Source of the DNA: Monocercomonoides exilis
Lineage: Eukaryota; Preaxostyla; Oxymonadida; Polymastigidae
Direction: 5' to 3'
NCBI GenBank assembly: GCA_001643675.2
Contig: LSRY02000001.1
Coordinates: 186,001-250,000, forward strand
Length of the DNA: 64,000 nucleotides
Positions 55,991 to 64,000 of this stretch are shown in pieces. Each line of letters starts with the position of its first letter. Position 1 is the first letter of the stretch. Position numbers and translations under genes: made by a program. A model generated the notes under the pieces. The model had not been told where the DNA came from. It saw only the letters and a list, made by a program, of their open reading frames with translations, and ran no database searches.

Positions 55991-56097
55991 GAATAGAGGC
56001 CGCACCTTCATCCGCAGTCCCTCTGTTCATCCGCCGCACGACAAAGTGCTAGGCAAGAGGGTTTAAGATCAGAGGAGAGAAGAGAACGAGGGTTTTC

Positions 56098-56197
56098 AAA
56101 ACTCATTATTGAGGAGCAAACCTGCTCCTTGCGTTCGGATATTCGCTCTATTGCGAATTGATAGAACGCAGTGAGACAGGTTTTGCTCCGAAATAAT
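56098..56197 (+). repeat. Internal complementary region of DIRS-type element
   Basis: 56098-56157 is the reverse complement of the left end (50718 to about 50777); 56155-56197 is the reverse complement of the right end (56827-56867). The two halves join at a shared AAT, which reads as the junction of a circularised element. In the DIRS model this region templates completion of the ends and circle formation. Confidence 0.92.
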
Positions 56198-56800
56198 ACT
56201 AACGCGGATGGAGAGACTCAGAGCGGCTGGGTGCGAGATGAGAGAGAAACACAGGGTGAAGAATAGGACGAGAAAAAAGTGGCGAGATAGCAGAGGAGAT
56301 AGAAAGAGATAATCCGTCCAGAGATATCAAGTGCACCTAGAACCTGTTTAAAGAAACATGGAAACAAATAAAAAGTTCAAGCATGATCCTACTCCATTAC
56401 AAGATTAGTATTGTTTTTACAGAGAAGAATTGAATATTAAATATGCAGTGTGTGATGATTGGGGTTGCTCTGCTGATGCAGCAGAAGAGCGGGAGGCAGA
56501 GCATAATACACGCAGTTTTCTTTTCCACGCCTCGCGAAAGCGAGAGTGGTTTTTCTTTCTGCTCCGAACAGAACACTCGCCTCACCGGATCCCTGCACAG
56601 CCTGCAGGTGAGAGCTCCGAGGGGTATGCCCCCTGCCCTCTGGTCTTCGAGACCATGGCAAAAGGCGAAGTCGGTGGTGAAGTGAAGCGGACAATGCATT
56701 ATTTTATTTTATTATTATTATTAATTTTTAATGCTATTGTTTTGTTTTTTCATCTCGCCCTTTTTTCCACGTCATTTGGGAGGGCGAAGTTTTTCACTCA
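56198..56800. other. Non-coding 3' region of DIRS element with GC-rich hairpins
   Basis: Between the internal complementary region and the right terminal repeat there is no conserved reading frame. 56520-56690 is notably GC-rich and holds short stems such as CTCGCGAAAGCGAG (GAAA tetraloop) and GGTCTTCGAGACC, separated by Pur/Pyr-rich stretches. Confidence 0.5.
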
Positions 56801-56867
56801 AACCACCCATAATTTAAGATCAAACTCATTATTTCGGAGCAAAACCTGTCTCACTGCGTTCTATCAA
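56801..56867 (+). repeat. Right terminus of DIRS-type element
   Basis: 56801-56833 is the reverse complement of the left 33-bp terminal repeat; 56834-56867 is the right-end extension mirrored in the second half of the internal complementary region. The element ends at about CTATCAAT. Confidence 0.9.
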
Positions 56868-56932
56868 TAAATTCTTGTTTTATCCAAAGCACATTAAAGA
56901 TCGAAGAAAGATTTTTTCGAAAAATAAACAAA

Positions 56933-57112
56933 AATTTCAAATCTGTTAAAAACAAGAAAATGTTATGGGATTGATCAAAAGAAAAATGGAAAATTGTTAA
57001 AAACACTTTTTCGACAAAAATAACTTATTTTAAATAAATTAATATTCCATTTTGTTTCATTAAAAATATATAAAAATTATTTTATCGATGGTCCATATAC
57101 TTGTAACTTGCC
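56933..57112 (-). repeat. Inverted second copy of the 180-bp dispersed repeat
   Basis: Reverse complement of 45082-45262 with a few mismatches at the inner end. No transposase accompanies it, so it is a solo terminal fragment or a non-autonomous relative of the Merlin-like element. It begins about 65 bp beyond the right end of the DIRS element. Confidence 0.85.
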
Positions 57113-58750
57113 AACTTTCAATCTTTAAAAAATCAAAACCCCGAAAAAAGATATGATATCAAAAATAATCACCCATATATTTACAGCCATGTGATTATAT
57201 GTGACGGAAAATGATGGAAAACTAAATCAAAAATGTCAGTGCATCGAAAAATGTAACATTGAAAGAATGCGATTATATTCTACGTGATTATTTCCAGTTT
57301 TGACTGTTTTTGTTATAATATCTCAAAAATTGCTTAAACAAGTATTACTCTTTATTTGTTTTCAGCTTTCACCGATTTGTTTATTATCTCCCTTTGGAAT
57401 GAAAAAATGCATTATGCGCATGCTTTTTCGAAGAAAACAAATCTACCAAAAATGAACTTATAATGCCACTGTCTAACCTGATGTGATCCTAATGCCACAA
57501 CATACAAAATTCGATGGATAAAAAGCAAAATTTTGAATTGGCAACACAATAGTTTTCTCTTCAAACTTTTTTTTTCTCCAATAATTTCTGAATGATTCAT
57601 AAACTTATTGAAGAAGAAGAGAAATGGAAAATGAATGGGTAAATTTGACTGAATGCAACATTGTATGTCTTCCACTAGCCTGTATCTCCATATATAGCAT
57701 TCTTGCTTCTCTTCTTCTACCACAAATGCGAAAAGTCATAACCATCCATCTCTGTCATATTGCAATGTGAATAATCACGATTCTGACAAGGAAAATAATG
57801 AGAAAGATGACATACCTCGTATCATTTGCGATGATATGAATCAAATGCATATGCAACAACGATAACAACAATATCTTTTTTGTTTCGCTTTGTTCTCTTC
57901 CTTTTCCACCTGTTCTTATTTGCTGCTTCTTTTCCCTTCACTTTTTCAATCTCATTCTATATTTAATTCAAAAAGTCGTGATTTTTGTCATTTATCTCTT
58001 TCAAAATGAAGAAGTGTAAAGAATATGTGGAATAGTAGCAAAAACATGTTGTATTCAAATGAAACAATAAATAACAATGGAAATGATAAAGATAAGCAGA
58101 TTCTATTCCAAACACACAAAGCAAGAGAATCAAAAGAATACAAAACACAAAAAGATATAAGAGAGATTAAAATGGATATATCAATACAATTATCATCATC
58201 ATCTTTTTCTTATTCTTTATCTTCTTTCACTCCATCACCACTCTTTATTTCATCTTTATATTTTTTTGGAAATATATTAATCTAATGTTATATTCTTTTT
58301 AATATTCAGTATCAACATTCTAATATGATCAACTGTTTTTAAAGAATAGTGAAGGACTATTTCAAAAATGAAACAATAACACAAGTTCTCGATCTTGTTC
58401 ACAATTTGACCTACTTGAATATTCCAAAATATACACAAATTATATCCTAATATATTTATCGAGACTGATAACAGCCTCAACGATGAAAATAGTGTATGGC
58501 ATTGCGCCAGAAAATGTAATATATAATAAAACTAGAAAATAAAAAAAGCAAAAGAAAAGATAACTAAAGAAGGAAAAATTGAAAATATTGCTCATTTGGT
58601 GACAACAAACAAGCATATCAATAAAAATACAAAACATCAGCTTAACTGGTTTAACTTATGAATAAAATCAAAATAGAAAAAACAATAAGCATGTAACTTT
58701 TCTTTGTCAATATGCATCAACAACAATTATTGATTTCACTCCTCCATTTT
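57113..58750. other. AT-rich region without genes
   Basis: About 1.6 kb of AT-rich sequence downstream of the next surface gene. Short open frames are present but none has coding-like composition on either strand; no RNA gene recognised. Confidence 0.55.
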
Positions 58751-61700
58751 TTAGTTGCTCCGAGACCTTTTCTTCCTGACAACAACAATTGCAATAATCA
58801 CAACAACCACCACAATCACCACAACCACAATAGGAACAACAATAGCAACCACAGTTCCCGCATTTGACTTCTTCCTTTCTGGTTCTGGCTCATCTTTCGG
58901 TTCTTTGTGCTTCAGGTATTTCTCATACACATCTTCAAGATCACCGCCTTCTTCTTTTGCCCCCACAACCCATCCTTTGTTGTTATCGTTGTAATCCTTT
59001 GCAAACTCAAAGGAGTCTTTCTGTTGGCTGAACTTATCAAAGTCTGGAGCAATGATGCACAGTGATGCCACCGATGAATCTTTCCCTTTGTTGTCACCTA
59101 ACTCAAGTTTGCCTTCACCCGGAAGTTTCAAATTACCAACCGCATCTTTCACTTCAATGAGAATAGCTCCTGCCTTTCCACTTGCTGCTTCGCACGATTT
59201 GAATGAACATTTCTTTTCTCTTCCCATTTCCACTTTTGAACCATTATCAGCCATCTTGATCATAACACCTGCAGACAATCCCTTCGATGATTTCACTTCA
59301 TTCATGGTCAACCCTTCTATTTTAACAGTCGAAGCTTTATCAGCGGCGTCTAGAATGTTGATTACTGCTCCATCTGTCACACTCACTTTGTTGATCTCAA
59401 CTGTATCAAATTTGACTGAAGAGGATTCGCTAATAACAAACAACGATTCTTGGAATTTCACTTCATTATTGCCCTTGCATTCAACTCCACTCATTGTAAG
59501 TTCTCCTTCTGTCACTTTTACAAGATGGATTATGGCGATTTCTTCATCATTACTGGGTGCATCTGGTTCTGGTCTCACAAATTTGCAGTTCACAATACTC
59601 AGCTCAGCACCTGCACCACCTGCAACAATCAATGAATGTGGATCGGCATTTGATTCCTTTGTCTTATCCAATGACAATGGGAAAATGAAGGAAATTCCTC
59701 TGAACTCAACTTCACTCTTGCATGTGAACAAATGACTGTCTGATTCAACATTGCAATCGATCTCCACTTCTGTTTCTGATTCTTCTTCATTAGCTTTGGT
59801 TACGCCCACGATCGTTATCAATGAAAATTTCTCAAGTGTAACAGCTGCAGCTTGGTGTGCATTTTCTGTTTTGATGATGTTGATCTTGAACTTTTCTCCT
59901 CCAACACCCTCTCCAAGCAAATTGTATGCTGAATTCAGCTTTTTCTTTGGCTTTTCATAGCTCAATCCATCATTGCTATCATTGTCTGCTGTAGCACTCA
60001 CATACACATTTGTATTAGGATCAAAATACACTTCTGTGAAATCAACTTCAGTGTTATCTTCTGCTCCTTTTGCAATAACATTGTTTTTATTCATTCCTTT
60101 CTTGTATCCAGATGCAAAGCTTTGCTTCATCGCTATTGCCATATCTCTGTGAAGGCTGACTGGCACATCCAAATATAATCCTGTGTTCTTTTCAGCATTA
60201 GAAATTGTATCTGCCTCTTCAACCTTGCAACTTGTGAAAACCAAATTATCTCCTGTTTCTGGCCATGTCAGTTCATCTGCTTTGGTTATTGCTGTCATTT
60301 CCAGACATATTGCTCCTGATTTCCCTTTTGAACATGTGCAATTTTCAAATGTTGTTTTACCAGTGTTTCCAATAGAGAATGTACTTTCTGCATGTTCGCT
60401 CTTCACATAAAGTGCTCCACATGTTTCTGTTGTTGCATCTTCCGATTTGCATTCTGTGAATGAGCATGCGTCCAATTTCACTGAAATAGCTGTGTCTGTT
60501 TTGCCAACAATTTTCATAACAGCACTATCTTTTGATGTAATCTTCTTCAGATTCAATGATGTTAATGAAACATCTGTCACTGCTGTTGTTGTTCCATCAG
60601 CCAAAAATGGTGTTTCTGAAAATTTCACTTCGTTCTCCGAAGTGCATTCGACATTATTCATTGTCAATGTTCCTGCACTCACTTTCACAAGATGAAATTT
60701 TATTTCTTCCTCTGTATTTGAAAGCATCCCATCTGAATGAGCAGCTGGTGTTGTTTGCTTAAAATCACAAGTGTCAATTTCAATAGATGTTGATTCTGAA
60801 TCAGCGTGAATCAAAGCATATGGTCCTTCATTTCCTTCAGATTGATCTGTTACTTGTCCAGGTGTTGATTTGAAATCGAATATCAAATTCTTGAATGTCA
60901 CTGTCTTTTGACAGGTGAATAAATCCTTTTCAGATACATTGCTACAATCAATCTCAACTTTAGTCTCAGCTTCGTTTGCATTTTCCTCTGCTTCTACCAC
61001 TCCTTCTATCGTTATTCCTGTCTCTTTTGAGAATGTAATAGCTTCCCCTGTAACTGCTTGGCCAGATTCGTTTTTCATAATTTTAATGGAAAATTCTCCA
61101 GATCCTTTTGAATCTGCAAATAATTCATAAGCTTTTTTTATTGTTTTAAATGGTTTTGTTTTTGTTCCATCTGCTGTGTCATCATTTCCTCCACTTTGAA
61201 CATATGCCTCATGTGGATCAAAATATACTGCAGTAAAATCAATATCATCATTGTTTGTTCCCTTAGCTGCAACAAACCAGTCATTTGTTCCTTCCACATA
61301 ATTTTTAGCGAATTTCTTTTTCATCTTTTCGGCAATTTCCTTGAACTTGTCATCAGGCACTTCCAAATACAAAAATGTCTGTTTATCTGAACCAGCTTTG
61401 CACCCTCTAACTGTCAATTTATCTTCCTCAGACCATATCAGTTTTTCTGCACTATCAATTTTTGTCATCTTCAGATATATCCCACCTGATTTCCCATTGG
61501 CACATTCACATGATTTAAATGTTGTTGTTGCATTTGAAATTCGTGAACTTTCTGAAATATTAAATTTGCTATCTGATTGATCACTTTCAACATACAATGC
61601 TCCACTTGTGGCATTAGTTCCATTTTCTGTTGATATGCAATTGGCAAATGTACACCCATGGACATTGACTTCAATCTTCTCACTATCATTTCCCACAATC

Positions 61701-62383
61701 TTCACCACTGCACTTGCACTCGACTCTATGTTACTCAATGTCGATGCAATCAATGTAACTTTTGTTGCTCCCTCAAACAAAAACGGAGTGGCTGAAAACT
61801 TTGCAATATTGGTTTCATCCTTACAAGATACTGCCTCCATGTTGAATTCACCTGCTTCCACTTTCACTAGATGTATACTTGCAACACCTGTTTCTGGGCG
61901 TTCGAAATGACAAGTGCTAATTGTCAGATTAGGTGAGAGGAAAGATGATTTTGTTGTCTTGAATGAAAGATCAGACAACACTTGAGTTGATCCCCCTGAA
62001 TTTGCAACCAATCGAATAATAGCCAATGTGCTTCCATCATTAGATGCATTTCCAAGTGATAACGGATATATAAACTTCAGGTACTTGAATGTCACATTTT
62101 GCTTACAAGTAAACAGGTCCTTGCTTGAACCAGTATCACCATTTTCCTCAGTGGATGTACAATTTATTTCCACTAACTCAGGAGTCCCATTTCCACTTTG
62201 TTTTCCTTGGATCATTAATGAAACGTTTTTATCAAATTCATTCACTCCTGCCACTAACGCGGGCGTATTATTTTCTTGCTTTATAATTGTAATGATGTAT
62301 GAACTTGAACTTGTATCACCATTAATCAAAGCGCAAGCACTTTGATTTAAAAGAAAACATTCTCTCACTTCCTTCTCTTCTAT
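58751..62383 (-). CDS. Membrane-anchored beta-helix surface protein, 5'-truncated by element insertion
   Basis: A frame of about 1205 residues encodes three ~400-residue repeats. Repeats 2 and 3 open with 'AYVQSGGNDDTADGTKTKPF' and 'VYVSATADNDSNDGLSYEKP', the classical DUF1565-type start, followed by 'VEIDCS..DLFTC' and beta-helix strands with 'ENCTCSKGKSGAICLEM'-type turns. Repeat 1 begins abruptly ('ECFLLNQSACALI') at the point equivalent to 'AYNLLGEG', so its entry motif, the signal peptide and the start codon are missing. A TAA lies just upstream at 62384-62386, where the DIRS-like element starts. The C-terminus has an Ile/Val-only membrane span (about 58865-58775) and a short basic tail 'VRKKRSRSN'. 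There is no kinase-like domain. The protein was probably a type I surface protein; this copy is likely dead or uses a remote first exon outside the window. Confidence 0.75.
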   Translation of the reverse strand: MEEKEVRECFLLNQSACALINGDTSSSSYIITIIKQENNTPALVAGVNEFDKNVSLMIQGKQSGNGTPELVEINCTSTEENGDTGSSKDLFTCKQNVTFKYLKFIYPLSLGNASNDGSTLAIIRLVANSGGSTQVLSDLSFKTTKSSFLSPNLTISTCHFERPETGVASIHLVKVEAGEFNMEAVSCKDETNIAKFSATPFLFEGATKVTLIASTLSNIESSASAVVKIVGNDSEKIEVNVHGCTFANCISTENGTNATSGALYVESDQSDSKFNISESSRISNATTTFKSCECANGKSGGIYLKMTKIDSAEKLIWSEEDKLTVRGCKAGSDKQTFLYLEVPDDKFKEIAEKMKKKFAKNYVEGTNDWFVAAKGTNNDDIDFTAVYFDPHEAYVQSGGNDDTADGTKTKPFKTIKKAYELFADSKGSGEFSIKIMKNESGQAVTGEAITFSKETGITIEGVVEAEENANEAETKVEIDCSNVSEKDLFTCQKTVTFKNLIFDFKSTPGQVTDQSEGNEGPYALIHADSESTSIEIDTCDFKQTTPAAHSDGMLSNTEEEIKFHLVKVSAGTLTMNNVECTSENEVKFSETPFLADGTTTAVTDVSLTSLNLKKITSKDSAVMKIVGKTDTAISVKLDACSFTECKSEDATTETCGALYVKSEHAESTFSIGNTGKTTFENCTCSKGKSGAICLEMTAITKADELTWPETGDNLVFTSCKVEEADTISNAEKNTGLYLDVPVSLHRDMAIAMKQSFASGYKKGMNKNNVIAKGAEDNTEVDFTEVYFDPNTNVYVSATADNDSNDGLSYEKPKKKLNSAYNLLGEGVGGEKFKINIIKTENAHQAAAVTLEKFSLITIVGVTKANEEESETEVEIDCNVESDSHLFTCKSEVEFRGISFIFPLSLDKTKESNADPHSLIVAGGAGAELSIVNCKFVRPEPDAPSNDEEIAIIHLVKVTEGELTMSGVECKGNNEVKFQESLFVISESSSVKFDTVEINKVSVTDGAVINILDAADKASTVKIEGLTMNEVKSSKGLSAGVMIKMADNGSKVEMGREKKCSFKSCEAASGKAGAILIEVKDAVGNLKLPGEGKLELGDNKGKDSSVASLCIIAPDFDKFSQQKDSFEFAKDYNDNNKGWVVGAKEEGGDLEDVYEKYLKHKEPKDEPEPERKKSNAGTVVAIVVPIVVVVIVVVVVIIAIVVVRKKRSRSN

Positions 62384-62431
62384 TTACGAGAGATCATCAC
62401 TTAAGGGTCAGTCACGATCACTGATCTAAAA

Positions 62432-63271
62432 ATGATGATCCCTAACAATCCTCTGGGAACAGGACTTGCGGCCGAACCGAGCGCAGCTGCGCTGCCTGGT
62501 GGTCCAACAAGCGGGTTTCCGACATTTCCCGGACCCTTTTCCGCTTCCCAACCTTCTTCTATTTCATCCTCACTCTCCCCACCTTCTACCACCCTTGGCG
62601 AAGAAAAAGAAGAAGAAATTACACTGGAAAATTCGTTTCTTAAAATATTTGGTAGAGCACCGGAATTATCGTTATATGATCTTCCATTACCGGAACAGGA
62701 GATAAATGACTTGGTTGCTTCGTTGAAGACAGAAGACTTATCCCCTTTCCTCCCTAATGCGCCTCCACCTTTTGTAAGGACTACCAGTCCGTACAAAGAC
62801 GCCTTAGATCAAGCAGGAGAAAGATGTGAGACGTTTCTTTACCCCGCAATGAAACTTATTTTATTTGCCCATACGAAAACAAAAGATGATGAAGCTCAGA
62901 GTGCCGTAGCGCAAGCATGTTTACTGCTTGCACAAGCCTTGAAAGAAGCCAGAAACGCTCGCATCCAAGCGAGATTTGGATTTACCGAAGCAGCGAGAAT
63001 GAAAGAGGATTCAGCATCACCGCTCCTAACGAAAAGGCAAAGTGATTTATTGGAAGAGGTCAGGAAAACCTCACAATCAACAGCGAAAAGATGGACTTCG
63101 TTCTCATTTAATTCCAAATCCTTTGGCAAAAGCAGATATGGAAAACATGAAAGCTACCAACGCCCTCGGTTTTTTCGTTCGGGTCCCCGGTCGTGGGCAG
63201 GGAGAAAAACCTCAAATACATACCGCAGAAGTCCTTCTCAAACGCGATCCAGGGGAACGGGAACCAACTAA
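62432..63271 (+). CDS. Gag-like ORF1 of second DIRS-like element
   Basis: 279 residues from ATG. A Pro/Ser-rich N-terminus ('PGGPTSGFPTFPGPFSASQP') leads to a helical central part ('LDQAGERCETFLYPAMKLIL', 'AVAQACLLLAQALKEARNAR') and a basic Arg/Ser/Tyr-rich C-terminus without zinc knuckles. The stop overlaps the reverse-transcriptase frame. Function as a nucleocapsid-like protein is inferred from position and from its overall resemblance to ORF1 of DIRS elements. Confidence 0.7.
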   Translation: MMIPNNPLGTGLAAEPSAAALPGGPTSGFPTFPGPFSASQPSSISSSLSPPSTTLGEEKEEEITLENSFLKIFGRAPELSLYDLPLPEQEINDLVASLKTEDLSPFLPNAPPPFVRTTSPYKDALDQAGERCETFLYPAMKLILFAHTKTKDDEAQSAVAQACLLLAQALKEARNARIQARFGFTEAARMKEDSASPLLTKRQSDLLEEVRKTSQSTAKRWTSFSFNSKSFGKSRYGKHESYQRPRFFRSGPRSWAGRKTSNTYRRSPSQTRSRGTGTN

Positions 63272-64000
63272 GCCAGTCACCTTCAATTGTTGGAGGAAGA
63301 ACGGAATATTTTCGAGAAGCGTGGAGAATGATAGATGGAGAGAAGTTGGTAAAAAGAGGCGTCATTCCAATTTGGAAAAACAGGATAGCCAGGGAGAAAT
63401 TACTAAACTCAAAAATGGAAACATACAGCCCCCATCAATCAGGGGAAGCAACCAAAGCGATGGCAAAGCTGATCCAGAATCAGCTCGAAACGAACATAAT
63501 ACAAAAAATACAGAAAAGAAAGGTGAAACATTTAAATCCAGTGTTTGTGATAAAGAAAAAACAAGGGGGATGGAGACAAATTATCGATTGCAGAGCGTTG
63601 AACAATGCAACGAAGTCAATCCATTTCAAACTGGAGGATTACAGGTCACTAGAACGAATTATAACAAGAGGAGATTATGCAACAACTTTAGACCTAAGCC
63701 AGGCCTACTATTTAGTGAAAGTGGACGACAACTTCAAGCCGTTTCTTGCGTTCGAATTCAACGAAAATTACTACTGTTTCAACGGAATGCCATTTGGATA
63801 CAAAGATTCTCCAAGAATCTTTACAAAAATCATGAGGAAGGTGATACAATTCATCCGGGAGCAATGGAACGTAAGAGCAATCGCGTACCTCGACGATATT
63901 ATTCTTCTTCACCAAGACCAAAAGAAATTAAAATGGATAACTCAGAAAGTCGTTTCTCTTTTCGAAAGCCTTGGTCTTCTGGTAAACACAGAAAAGAGTC
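63262..64000 (+). CDS. DIRS-type reverse transcriptase (3' partial)
   Basis: The frame overlaps the end of ORF1 and is open to the window edge. Conserved blocks are 'VFVIKKKQGGWRQIIDCRAL', 'ATTLDLSQAYYLVKVDDNF', 'FNGMPFGYKDSPRIFTKIMR' and the catalytic 'AIAYLDDIILLHQD'. The order and spacing match the reverse transcriptase of the neighbouring DIRS element. No ATG is seen near the start, so translation probably needs a -1 frameshift from ORF1 or reinitiation. RNase H and recombinase should lie beyond the window. Confidence 0.85.

Larger units (their letters stand above)
50718..56867 (+). mobile_element. DIRS-type tyrosine-recombinase retrotransposon, structurally complete
   Basis: About 6.15 kb. 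Diagnostic structure: inverted terminal repeats (50766-50798 and 56801-56833, 33 bp), unequal terminal extensions (50718-50765 and 56834-56867), and an internal complementary region (56098-56197) whose first half is the reverse complement of the left end and second half the reverse complement of the right end, joined at a shared AAT/ATT. Gene order is gag-like ORF, reverse transcriptase/RNase H, tyrosine recombinase, with no integrase, as in DIRS elements. No target-site duplication is expected for this class. The element is inserted between the dead helical-family fragment and the inverted 180-bp repeat. Confidence 0.93.
62386..64000 (+). mobile_element. Second DIRS-like retrotransposon, left part (continues beyond window)
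   Basis: It consists of a gag-like ORF followed, in an overlapping frame, by a DIRS-type reverse transcriptase that runs off the window. The left boundary is placed where the surface gene frame ends. The terminal repeat and internal complementary region cannot be checked because the right end is missing. Its proteins are related to but clearly different from those of the 50718-56867 element, so this is another family. Confidence 0.75.

Noticed and set aside
56570-56690. tRNA or Pol III box-like sequence (GGTCTTCGAGACC)
   Set aside because: The stem has a loop of the wrong size for a T-arm and no acceptor, D or anticodon arm can be drawn around it.
1-64000. Non-canonical code with TAA/TAG as glutamine (as in Streblomastix)
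   Set aside because: PFOR, the methyltransferase and the 2114-residue surface protein end at TAA in sensible places and contain no internal TAA/TAG over more than 4000 codons, with glutamine encoded by CAA/CAG. The isolated in-frame stops are better explained as mutations.

Overview
The window is eukaryotic nuclear DNA, most likely from an anaerobic metamonad protist; I lean to the oxymonad/Preaxostyla group. The grounds are a cytosolic-type pyruvate:ferredoxin oxidoreductase, several short GT-AG introns whose removal restores exact reading frames, standard stop codons, and very large intronless surface-protein genes built from parallel beta-helix modules joined to a membrane anchor. The species is an inference. 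No rRNA, tRNA or CRISPR was seen.

Layout. 1-17066: two convergent genes for giant type I membrane proteins (beta-helix ectodomain, one membrane span, cytoplasmic pseudokinase-like domain). Their 3' halves and downstream DNA form an inverted repeat with ~2.5 kb arms, almost identical over the inner ~2 kb. The right-hand gene is split by one in-frame TAG. 17067-36849: a housekeeping/regulatory island with introns. It holds an AT-hook protein fused to a phage-type Dam-like DNA adenine methyltransferase, divergent (98 bp) from a zinc-finger ubiquitin-specific protease; then an eight-exon prominin-like five-span membrane protein; then pyruvate:ferredoxin oxidoreductase on the opposite strand. 37395-43739: another intact beta-helix surface protein with a short tail.

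43740-50717 is an AT-rich graveyard: a MITE-like element, a broken Merlin/ISXO2-like transposase with a 180-bp repeat that recurs inverted at 56933-57112, a decayed minus-strand gene, and two decayed copies of one unidentified helical gene family in opposite orientations. 50718-56867 is a full-length DIRS-type tyrosine-recombinase retrotransposon with inverted terminal repeats, an internal complementary region, gag-like ORF, RT/RNase H (one in-frame TAA) and recombinase. 58751-62383 is a third type of beta-helix surface gene whose 5' end is missing where a second DIRS-like element (62386 to the window end) begins.

How it fits together. The surface genes share a recurring '(C/D)G-x-PC-x-[ST]-[LI]' entry motif like that of DUF1565 beta-helix proteins, and appear to evolve by swapping ectodomains onto conserved membrane/cytoplasmic cassettes. 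The most unusual single gene is the AT-hook/Dam-like methyltransferase, which could place N6-methyladenine on AT-rich chromatin; its head-to-head partner is a deubiquitinase of a class that often acts on histones. Exon structures were derived by hand from splice signals and frame continuity; all function calls are from motifs visible in the sequence, with no database search.
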